DNA from: Plantactinospora alkalitolerans
GTDB lineage: Bacteria; Actinomycetota; Actinomycetes; Mycobacteriales; Micromonosporaceae
NCBI RefSeq assembly: GCF_015690345.1
Contig: NZ_JADPUN010000177.1
Coordinates: forward strand, 1 to 64,000
DNA length: 64,000 bases
Direction: 5' to 3'
Program-made: the position numbers and the translations under genes
Notes under the pieces: model-generated
Seen by the model: only the letters and a program-made list of their open reading frames with translations
What the model was told of the DNA's origin: nothing
The model's database searches: none
Shown here: piece after piece, positions 51,226 to 58,273 of the stretch
Layout of the letters: each line of letters opens with the position of its first letter
Position numbering within the stretch: the first letter of the stretch is position 1

Positions 51226-52019
51226 CTCTCCGCCACCTCCCGGAACTTCTCCACCGACTGCTGCGGGGGCAGTGCCTCGCTCAGTATCGCCTCCCAGTGT
51301 CGGCGCAGCAGTTCCACTTCCTCGGGCCGGACGGTCACCTGCCCCTGCAGAGGGTTGTCGAGGTATGCGATCTCCTCGTCGCCCGGCATGGTGGCGATGA
51401 CGAACTGCCCGTCCAGTCCGGGATAGGCTCCGACGCCGGCTGGCACGACGTGCAGCCGCAGCCGGGGGTGCTCTTCGCCGAGCCGGGCCAGCTCCAGGCA
51501 CTGTTCGCGCATCACCTTCGCCCCGCCGATCGGCCGGCGCAGCGCCTCCTCGTCCAGCACCGCCACGATCTGGGGCGGATCGGCGACGTCCAGGATCCGT
51601 CGCCGTTCCAGTCGGGCGGCCACCCGTTTCTCCACCTCGGCCGTCCGCAACGCGGGGTTACTCGTGAACACCGCGCGGGCGTACTCCTCGGTCTGCAACA
51701 GGCCCGGCACGTACGCGTGCTCGTACCAGCGGAGCAGGACCGCATCGCGCTCCATCGCGGCCCGCTCGCGTACCCAGGATGGCTCGTCGTCCAGCCCGGA
51801 CAGTTCCTTCCACATCCGTTCGAAGAGTCCGCCGGTCTTGAACGCCTTGTCGACCGCGCGCAGGTAGTCGAGCTTCAGCGGTCGGGTTCCCACCTCCACG
51901 GCGCTGACGTGCGAGCCGGAAAAGTTGATTAGTTTGCCCATCTCGTCCTGGTTCAGGCCCGCCGCCAGTCGGGTCCGTCGTAACTCCCGGAGCAGGAACT
52001 CGCTGAACGGACTTCCCAT
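51216..52019 (-). CDS. WhiJ-like XRE-family regulator (HTH plus DUF5753)
   Basis: The ATG at 52017-52019 has GGGAGGACC upstream. The 267-residue protein has a helix-turn-helix (about 10-62: LRRTRLAAGLNQDEMGKLINF, SGSHVSAVEVGTRP) and a DUF5753 domain (about 85-265) with PGLLQTEEYARAVF and FVIATMPGDEEIAYLDN. It is the usual partner of a DUF397 protein, as found here with a 10-nt overlap. Many such pairs exist per actinomycete genome, so its target is unknown. Confidence 0.94.
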   Translation of the reverse strand: MGSPFSEFLLRELRRTRLAAGLNQDEMGKLINFSGSHVSAVEVGTRPLKLDYLRAVDKAFKTGGLFERMWKELSGLDDEPSWVRERAAMERDAVLLRWYEHAYVPGLLQTEEYARAVFTSNPALRTAEVEKRVAARLERRRILDVADPPQIVAVLDEEALRRPIGGAKVMREQCLELARLGEEHPRLRLHVVPAGVGAYPGLDGQFVIATMPGDEEIAYLDNPLQGQVTVRPEEVELLRRHWEAILSEALPPQQSVEKFREVAERWT

Positions 52020-52097
52020 CGGTCCTCCCACGTTCTGATCGAACACGTCGGCACCCGAGCGTAGCGAACTGATCAACGGAGCGTGAGATGTAGCTCG

Positions 52098-54944
52098 TCA
52101 ACCCCCCGCCGGCGGCGTGAAGATGATCGCCTTGCTGTTCGCCAGCACGAGTTGGTTGTAGGAGTACTGCACCGCGCCGGTGCCGGTCGCGTTCTCGATA
52201 CCGACGGTCGCCGAGTTGCCCAGCTCCCGTCCGGAGTTCAGCGCGGCGTAGTTGAAGGTGATCTGCCCCCACTCGGAGATGACCACCTCGAAACTGATCC
52301 GGGCGGCCGGCGCACCGGACAGGCCCATGTCACGCCACTCGACCACGAACTGGCGGTCCGGCGCGGTGCCCACCACGGCGGTCCGGACCCGCGACTCGGG
52401 ATGCATCACCAGGTCGTCCCAGAACGGGTAGAGCGTCGCGTTCGGTGCCGCCGCGTTCGGCAGCGGCCGGTTCGTCGGCCAGGAGCCGCGCGGGTCGACG
52501 AAGGACAGGGACCCGTTGGTGTCCACCCACGCCCTGGAGTAGTTCTGCCCGTAGAACGGAACCGGGAACGGTAGCGGCACCGAGGCGCTGTCGTTGTCGG
52601 CGGTCAGCGGCATCTCGCTCGGTCCGGCCGGTACGAAGGGCGTCCCGGTCTGGGTCCGGCAGGTGTAGCCGAAGCTGTCCGCACAGCTTCCCGGCGCGCC
52701 GTCGTAGGTTGCGGTGTAGGTCCGCGCGGTGGCGGGCGCCGTGATCACATGCGTCGCCGCGCCCCCGTCCGACCAGTTCTCGAAGGTGTACGTCGCCGGG
52801 CCGAGCGTCTGTGGTCCGGGCGCGCTGATCGTGTTCGTCGACCCGACGATCACCTGGGTACTGTTCGGCGTGGTGAGGTTCCGGCCGTTCACGTTGAGCC
52901 GCAGCCCGGCGGGCTTGGTAGCCAGCGCGAGGTTCACGGTCTGCGGGTCGAGCCGGAGCGTCGTGCTGCCGGTCAGTCCGCCGTTGTCCCGGGCGGTCAG
53001 CGTCAGCTCCAGGTAGGACGGATACTCGTGGTCCGGTGCCAGGAACGAGCCGGAGGCGGCCCCGGTCCACTCCCGCACCGGATGGCTGTGGCAGTTGTCC
53101 GGCGTGCTGCAGTGCTGCTGGACCAGTTGCCAGGAGAGTCCGGAGGCCGGCAGCGCGCCCTGCTGCGGATCGGTGGCCCGGCCGCTGAAGCTGACGGTCT
53201 GGCCTACCGACCAGCGGAGCGCCGCCGTCGGCGTCTCGATGACCGGCACCGGAGCGGCGGTACCCACCCTGATCTGCACCGTCGCGGTGTCACTCAGCCC
53301 GGCGAAGTCGACCACCCGCAGCCGGGCGGTGTAGGTGCCCACCGTTGGATAGCGGTGGCTGGCGGTCAGTCCGGTGGCGTCGATGGTGCCGTCGTCGGTG
53401 AAATCCCACTGGTACTCCAGGATCTCGCCCGGGTCGGGGTCGGTCGACCCGACGGCGTCGAAGGAGACCGTCAGCGGCGCGTTCCCACTGGTCGGGGTCG
53501 CGTCGAGCACGGCGTGCGGCAACTGGTTCCCCGAGTTGTAGTGGAACCGTCGCACCGTGCCGCCGGTCAGGTCCACGTAGTACAGATCGTTCTCCGGCCC
53601 GATCCGCAGGTCCACCACGCCCGGCGCGGACGCGAACGGCACGATCCGGGCCGGGTCGGGCAGTCCGTCCGTGCCCGCCCGCATCGCCCAGACGCAGCCG
53701 CGCGAATAGTCGGCGAAGAACAACGAGCCCGCGTACGTCGCCGGATAGCTGCCGCCGCCGGTCGGATAGAACGCCAGGCCGGACGGGGCCGATCCGCCGG
53801 TACGGCAGCCGTCGCCGGGCGCCACGACCTGGCTGTGCTGGTACGTGTAGTACGGCGCGGTCACCGTACCGGCGGGCGAGGCGTACAGGCTCTCGCAGAG
53901 GGTCAGGTTCGCGGCGTTGTAGCCACCCTGTGCGGCGTTGCCCTCGTAACACGGCCAGCCGTAGTTCCGGACCGGCCCGACCGCCGGGTCGACGATCCGG
54001 TTTATCTCCTCCCAGGTACGCCAGCCGATGTCGCCGATCCAGACCTCGTTGGTGCCCGGCCGGAACGTCCAGCGGAACGGGTTGCGCAGCCCGTACGTGA
54101 GGATCCGTCGACTGTTCGGGTCGGCGCTCGCGGCCAGCGGGTTGTCCGGCAGCCCCGCCCCGGTGGTGGGGGAAACCCGGATCAGGGTGCCGGAGAGGCC
54201 GGTCGGATCGGCCGGGGTGCGGATGTCCTGGGACCGCAGTGCGCCACCCTCGGCGGTCGGCGGCGTCACCGCCGTACCGGCCGGACCGGGCGGGTCACCG
54301 CACGGGTTGACCGGGCTGCCCGCCTGCCCGTAGTCGGTGAAGGTGGCGGAGGCGCCCTCGCCGCCGGTGACGTAGAGCGCGCCGTCCGCGCCGAATCCGA
54401 GGTCGCCGATCGAGTGGCTGTCGATCTGGTGACACCAGTCGTGCAGCAGCACCTGCTCGGGGCCGGTCATCACGTCGCCGCTGGCCCGCAACCGGGAGAC
54501 CCGGGCGCTCGCCCGACAGTTTCCGATGACCGGGCAGGCGTCCCCGTAGGTGGGGGCGCTGCCGCCGATCACCCCGTCGTAGGTGTAGCTGACGTAGACG
54601 TACGGGTCGGTGGGGAAGGTCGGCGCCAGGGCCAGGCCGATCAGGCCGAGGTCGGTGAAGTTGTAGACGTTGGTCCGCAGGTCGGCGAAGACCGTCGGGG
54701 TGTTGTCGGAGAGGCTGTCGAAGACCTTCACCAGTCCGCTTTTCTCCGCCACGAAGACGCGTCCGTCGGAGGCGAAGACCAGTTTGGTCGGCCGGGTCAG
54801 TCCGGTGAACACGACCTGCTGGGTGAATCCGGTCGGTACGGCTGCGGCGGGCCGGGGTCCGAGTGTCGGTAGTCCGACCACGACCGGCGCGCCCAACACG
54901 AATGCCAGGATGAATGCCTGGACACGTTCCACGGCGCGCGACAT
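52098..54944 (-). CDS. Secreted multi-domain PQQ-type sugar dehydrogenase 1
   Basis: The 948-residue protein starts after GGAGGGAGACCGTC. It has a signal peptide (to about residue 36), a GSDH/sorbosone-dehydrogenase beta-propeller (about 40-490), a PKD domain (about 500-590), an Ig-like stretch and a C-terminal beta-sandwich (about 770-948). Propeller motifs include RPTKLVFASDGRVFVAEKSG, DSHSIGDLGFGADGALYV (candidate catalytic His) and LRNPFRWTFRPGTNEVWIGD. PKD shows YQWDFTDDGTIDATG. The terminal domain has YSRAWVDTNGSLSFVD and LYPFWDDL. It likely oxidises sugars or binds glycans outside the cell; cofactor binding is inferred. It is a full-length paralogue of the gene at 58274. Confidence 0.88.
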   Translation of the reverse strand: MSRAVERVQAFILAFVLGAPVVVGLPTLGPRPAAAVPTGFTQQVVFTGLTRPTKLVFASDGRVFVAEKSGLVKVFDSLSDNTPTVFADLRTNVYNFTDLGLIGLALAPTFPTDPYVYVSYTYDGVIGGSAPTYGDACPVIGNCRASARVSRLRASGDVMTGPEQVLLHDWCHQIDSHSIGDLGFGADGALYVTGGEGASATFTDYGQAGSPVNPCGDPPGPAGTAVTPPTAEGGALRSQDIRTPADPTGLSGTLIRVSPTTGAGLPDNPLAASADPNSRRILTYGLRNPFRWTFRPGTNEVWIGDIGWRTWEEINRIVDPAVGPVRNYGWPCYEGNAAQGGYNAANLTLCESLYASPAGTVTAPYYTYQHSQVVAPGDGCRTGGSAPSGLAFYPTGGGSYPATYAGSLFFADYSRGCVWAMRAGTDGLPDPARIVPFASAPGVVDLRIGPENDLYYVDLTGGTVRRFHYNSGNQLPHAVLDATPTSGNAPLTVSFDAVGSTDPDPGEILEYQWDFTDDGTIDATGLTASHRYPTVGTYTARLRVVDFAGLSDTATVQIRVGTAAPVPVIETPTAALRWSVGQTVSFSGRATDPQQGALPASGLSWQLVQQHCSTPDNCHSHPVREWTGAASGSFLAPDHEYPSYLELTLTARDNGGLTGSTTLRLDPQTVNLALATKPAGLRLNVNGRNLTTPNSTQVIVGSTNTISAPGPQTLGPATYTFENWSDGGAATHVITAPATARTYTATYDGAPGSCADSFGYTCRTQTGTPFVPAGPSEMPLTADNDSASVPLPFPVPFYGQNYSRAWVDTNGSLSFVDPRGSWPTNRPLPNAAAPNATLYPFWDDLVMHPESRVRTAVVGTAPDRQFVVEWRDMGLSGAPAARISFEVVISEWGQITFNYAALNSGRELGNSATVGIENATGTGAVQYSYNQLVLANSKAIIFTPPAGG

Positions 54945-55123
54945 GACGGTCTCCCTCCGGGCGGAGCGACCGGGTTCGGCGCCTGTTGCCCTGACCCAGA
55001 ATCGCCACTCGCGCCGTGACTGACTGTCACGAGGTTGACCCTCGGGGGTGACCGACCGGATCGACTTAACGACCGATCAGCATCCCTGGTCAGCCGTTTG
55101 AACAGGTCGTGGCGCGGGCCGGA

Positions 55124-55384
55124 TTACCGCCGTCTTCGGAGGAATGCGAGGACCTGTCTCGTGCTGCCGAACTCGGCGACGTTCAGCAACTCCCAGCCGA
55201 ACCGGTCGAGCACTTCCGCGGCGGCGACCGCCGCCGTCACCCGCTCCGGGCTGAAACCCCGCTGGGCCCGGATCACCAGATTCCGGTACGGGTAGCCCCG
55301 AAGGTCGACCCGGTTCTCCAGCACCGCCTCGGCGTTCACCATGCGCAGCCGCGCGATTGCCTCGGGGGTATCCGGATTGGACAT
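55124..55384 (-). CDS. Small conserved-looking protein, unknown function
   Basis: The ATG at 55382-55384 gives 86 residues: MSNPDTPEAIARLRMVNAE, then YPYRNLVIRAQRGFSPERVTA and FGWELLNVAEFG, ending in FLRRRR. The YPYR...GWELL...RRR pattern resembles small DUF4177/DUF5703-like proteins, but I cannot place it firmly. It is upstream of sugar dehydrogenase 1 on the same strand, 179 nt away. Confidence 0.6.
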   Translation of the reverse strand: MSNPDTPEAIARLRMVNAEAVLENRVDLRGYPYRNLVIRAQRGFSPERVTAAVAAAEVLDRFGWELLNVAEFGSTRQVLAFLRRRR

Positions 55385-55458
55385 GCCCCCCACGATAGTC
55401 AGGGCCGGGAAACGTCGACCGGTCTGTGGCCGGTGCCCACGACGGGTACGTTGGCGGC

Positions 55459-56124
55459 ATGGGGCAGTCGGTTCGCGGGCGCGGGCATTCGGGGCGCGGG
55501 CGCTGGGCGCTCGCCTGTTCCGGCGGCCTCGCGGCGGTCCTGCTTCTCGGCGGCTGCACGGGCGAGAGGGACAACCCCGGGAGGACACCGTCCGCCTCCG
55601 CCACCGGATCGGCGCCGTCGGCGAGCACTGGTGCGGCGCCGGACGGGTCCGGCTCGACGTACGACGCCGTCGGGCTCGATCTCTGTGCCGGCACGGACCT
55701 CGCCCCGCTGGCCGACCTCTCACTCAGGGTCGAGAAGAAGAACGCCCAGGCGCCACGGTCGGCACCTGGCTCGGCATGTCAGTTCAACCTGCGCACCCGG
55801 AGCGGGCACGAGGCGACCCTGCTGGTCGAGGCATCGACACTGACCTCGGCCGAAGAGGCCGGCCGCCTCTACAAGGCCACCCGGGACGTCACGGCGATGC
55901 GCCCGGACGGGGCGGTCGGCGGCATCGGCGACGAGGCGGAGGGGTTCAGCGAGGAATCGGACCCCGGGTTCAAGTACTCCGAATACATGATCCACGCGCG
56001 CAGCGGCAACCTGGTCCTCAAGGTGTGGCTGGCGGTGGGCGGCACGGCGTTCACCCCGAAGGACGTACTGGCCGAGAAGACGACGGCGATCACTGGGGCG
56101 ACCCTGGCCCAGGTGCCCCGGTAA
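55459..56124 (+). CDS. Lipoprotein, DUF3558-like
   Basis: The 221-residue protein starts MGQSVRGRGHSGRGRW and has a lipobox LLLGGCTG (Cys about 35), then a Ser/Ala/Pro-rich linker. A globular domain follows (about 68-221) with LDLCAGTDLAPLADLSL and GSACQFNLRT, whose two cysteines could pair. The pattern resembles DUF3558 lipoproteins of actinobacteria, anchored at the outer membrane face; function unknown. An ATG at 55426 is possible but would push the signal peptide inward. It converges on the WXG-type operon, with a terminator between. Confidence 0.75.
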   Translation: MGQSVRGRGHSGRGRWALACSGGLAAVLLLGGCTGERDNPGRTPSASATGSAPSASTGAAPDGSGSTYDAVGLDLCAGTDLAPLADLSLRVEKKNAQAPRSAPGSACQFNLRTRSGHEATLLVEASTLTSAEEAGRLYKATRDVTAMRPDGAVGGIGDEAEGFSEESDPGFKYSEYMIHARSGNLVLKVWLAVGGTAFTPKDVLAEKTTAITGATLAQVPR

Positions 56125-56125
56125 C

Positions 56126-56165
56126 GGACCGGCGCCCGCCCCGGTGGCGGGGAGAGCGCCGGTCC
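56126..56165. terminator. Hairpin between the lipoprotein gene and the WXG-type operon
   Basis: GGACCGGCGC (56126-56135) pairs with GCGCCGGTCC (56156-56165); the interior holds a second CCGCCCC/GGCGGGG stem. It lies between the convergent stops at 56124 and 56172. Confidence 0.75.
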
Positions 56166-56171
56166 GGCCGA

Positions 56172-56921
56172 CTATCCGCGTACGGCCTCCGGCCAGCGCC
56201 CGCCGGGCAGCTTCGTATGGTCGCCGACCTGGCCGTTGATGTCCCGGACGTTGCCGAGCGCCTCGACGAATCTCGAGCCGACGTCGACCAGCCTGTTCAG
56301 CCCTGCCTCGACCAGCTCGCCCACCGAGTCCGAGAGAGTCTCGACGATCAGTGGGATCGTGATGACCCCGGCGGCCTCGCCGGCCGCCTCGATGATCTCG
56401 CCAGCGAGCCCGGTCACCAGCTTCGCCAGTTCGAGGGCGAAGTCGACGTTGCTCTTGGCGATCTTGAAAAGCCACTGACTGATGAACTCGGCCTTGAGGA
56501 CCATGTCGTCGACGGCGCCCTTCTGCTGCGCCGCCTTGTGGAGGTAGGAGCTGGCCGCGTCGCCGGTCCACTTCGGCAGGTCCTGGTCCGCGGGCTCCGT
56601 GATCGCGAAGGAGAGGTCGGAGACGGGCGTCTTCACGGAGTTGACCCAACGGAAGCTGTTGATGATCAGCGACAGCACCGGGACCTGGTGTTCGAGCGCG
56701 TACTTCACCTTCTCGATCGCCTTGGCGAGTGCGTCCCGCACGGCCTCGAGTCCCCGCTTGACCCACAACAGCGCGGCCGCACCGAGCAGCCAGGACCACT
56801 TGTTCACCTTCTGGACGAGCGAGTTGAACCCGTCGACGGCCTTCTTTATGCCGTCCTGGATCTTCTGGAACGCCTCGTTGTACGGGCCGGTGAGTTCGGG
56901 CTCGCTGAGCGTCGGCGCCAT
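56172..56921 (-). CDS. WXG-motif type VII secretion-associated protein
   Basis: The 249-residue, almost all-helical protein has a WTGDAASSYLHKAAQQKGAVDDM segment (about 117-139), the WxG turn plus following helix seen in WXG100-related ESX/type VII substrates. It also has a hydrophobic stretch near WSWLLGAAALLWVKRGLEAV (about 43-62). It is the last gene of a three-gene operon 22 nt after an EspC-like gene. A toxin domain is not visible. Secretion by an ESX system is inferred, since no EccC or other core gene is in the window. Confidence 0.72.
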   Translation of the reverse strand: MAPTLSEPELTGPYNEAFQKIQDGIKKAVDGFNSLVQKVNKWSWLLGAAALLWVKRGLEAVRDALAKAIEKVKYALEHQVPVLSLIINSFRWVNSVKTPVSDLSFAITEPADQDLPKWTGDAASSYLHKAAQQKGAVDDMVLKAEFISQWLFKIAKSNVDFALELAKLVTGLAGEIIEAAGEAAGVITIPLIVETLSDSVGELVEAGLNRLVDVGSRFVEALGNVRDINGQVGDHTKLPGGRWPEAVRG

Positions 56922-56943
56922 ATCTGAATCCTTCCCCCGTTTG

Positions 56944-57261
56944 TCACGCCGTGTATATCTTGTTGAGATCGAGGCTGACGATCCTGTCGGTCCGGTCGTA
57001 CGCCTCGGCGATGGTGTCGAGCGCGTGGGCGAGCTGGTTGAACTCCTTCACCCCACCCGCGAGCGCCTGCTCACAGAAGTTCTGGAAGCTGATGTACGCC
57101 TGGGAGTGCGGGGCAGCGTTGGCGTCACCGATGAAGAACGCGGTGGCGTCGAGGTCGAGGTCCCGCACCGCCGAATGAACGGGCTCCATCTTGTCGGCGA
57201 GCTGTTTCCACTTCTTCGCCTCCTTGTACACCGTCCGGGTGACGACGGTCACTTCCGACAT
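56944..57261 (-). CDS. EspC/WXG100-like small helical protein
   Basis: The 105-residue product (ATG after GGGAGCTGACAT) is two long helices with a central turn, typical of WXG100/EspC-type ESX-secreted proteins. TVYKEAKKWKQLADKMEP leads helix 1, and FNQLAHALDTIAEAYDRTD near the end carries the YxxxD-like signal (YDRTD) often required for type VII export. No classical WxG in the turn. Three nt separate it from the upstream YbaB-like gene. Confidence 0.75.
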   Translation of the reverse strand: MSEVTVVTRTVYKEAKKWKQLADKMEPVHSAVRDLDLDATAFFIGDANAAPHSQAYISFQNFCEQALAGGVKEFNQLAHALDTIAEAYDRTDRIVSLDLNKIYTA

Positions 57262-57264
57262 ATG

Positions 57265-58011
57265 TCAGCTCCCTCGTGAGACGGCTCGGTGTGAGCCGGT
57301 TTCGGCCCGGACGGCGCGGAACAGGCCGATCGCCTCCAGGCGCAACTGTTCGGTGCTGGCCCCCCGGATCCGCTGGGTGTCGCCGGTGATCCCGGCGATC
57401 CCCCGCCCCTGGATCCGGGCGGTGAGGTGGCCGTGCGGGCTGGTCAACGTCCGCTCCGGGTCGTCGGCCGCCACGAGTCCGATGTCGATCCGGTCCAGCC
57501 GACGTAGCTGGTCGTCGAGGTCGTCCAGGGTGCTCCGGGTGATGGCGAGCCAGTCCCGGTCGTCGGGCTCCGGCTCGGCCACCTGCCGGGGTCGGGCGTA
57601 CCGGTCCGTTCCGCGCTCGTCGGGTCCGAACGGTGACTTCGGGCGCCGCCCGAGGCCGAACGGGTCGCCTCCGGACTCCTCCTCCTTGGCGAAGGCGGCG
57701 AGTGCGCTACCCGTGATCAACTTCTGCACCCCTGCGGCGTACGCCTCGAACAGCGCGGCCGGAAAGCCGGCCGGATCGATTCGCTCCTGCCAGCCACGGG
57801 TGATCTCGACGCTCTCCACCTGCCCCTCGGCGTCGACGGACACCCGGATCGAATCCGTCCGGTCCGCGCCCTCGTGGTGGGCCGCCGGCCGGATCCGGCC
57901 ACCCGCCGCGTCCAGCTCCCGCCGGGCCTGCGCACGAAGTACGTTGCTGTCTCCGAGGAAGTCCAGGCTCGCCAGATTCAGGTCGTCATCGCGGTCGTAT
58001 CGCTGTGACAC
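57265..58011 (-). CDS. YbaB/EbfC-like protein heading the WXG-type operon
   Basis: The 248-residue protein has DSIRVSVDAEGQVESVEITRGWQERIDPAGFPAALFEAYAAGVQKLI (about 52-100), a YbaB/EbfC nucleoid-associated-like core, followed by a disordered and then helical C-terminal half. YbaB-like proteins with WXG100 partners are frequent in actinobacterial type VII loci, possibly as cytosolic chaperones or regulators. It is the first gene of the operon: the EspC-like gene starts 3 nt after its stop. Confidence 0.78.
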   Translation of the reverse strand: MSQRYDRDDDLNLASLDFLGDSNVLRAQARRELDAAGGRIRPAAHHEGADRTDSIRVSVDAEGQVESVEITRGWQERIDPAGFPAALFEAYAAGVQKLITGSALAAFAKEEESGGDPFGLGRRPKSPFGPDERGTDRYARPRQVAEPEPDDRDWLAITRSTLDDLDDQLRRLDRIDIGLVAADDPERTLTSPHGHLTARIQGRGIAGITGDTQRIRGASTEQLRLEAIGLFRAVRAETGSHRAVSRGS

Positions 58012-58273
58012 TTTTGGGCCCCATGATCATATTCCACGGGGTTCGTGCTCCCGTGGTGGTCGATCAGGGAGTAGACCAGACACACGCCGCACCCGCGACC
58101 CCTGCCCCCGCGCCACTGCACCAAACCACCCTGCCGATCCAACCGACCACCGTGCCGATCCCACCGGAGCGCTCCGATCCGCACCGGCCACGGAGGACGG
58201 TGTGGCCGCTACCGGATCCGGGCCGCACTCCAACCCCGGCGTCCGGCCCTGGACGCGCCTCGAATCAGTACGT

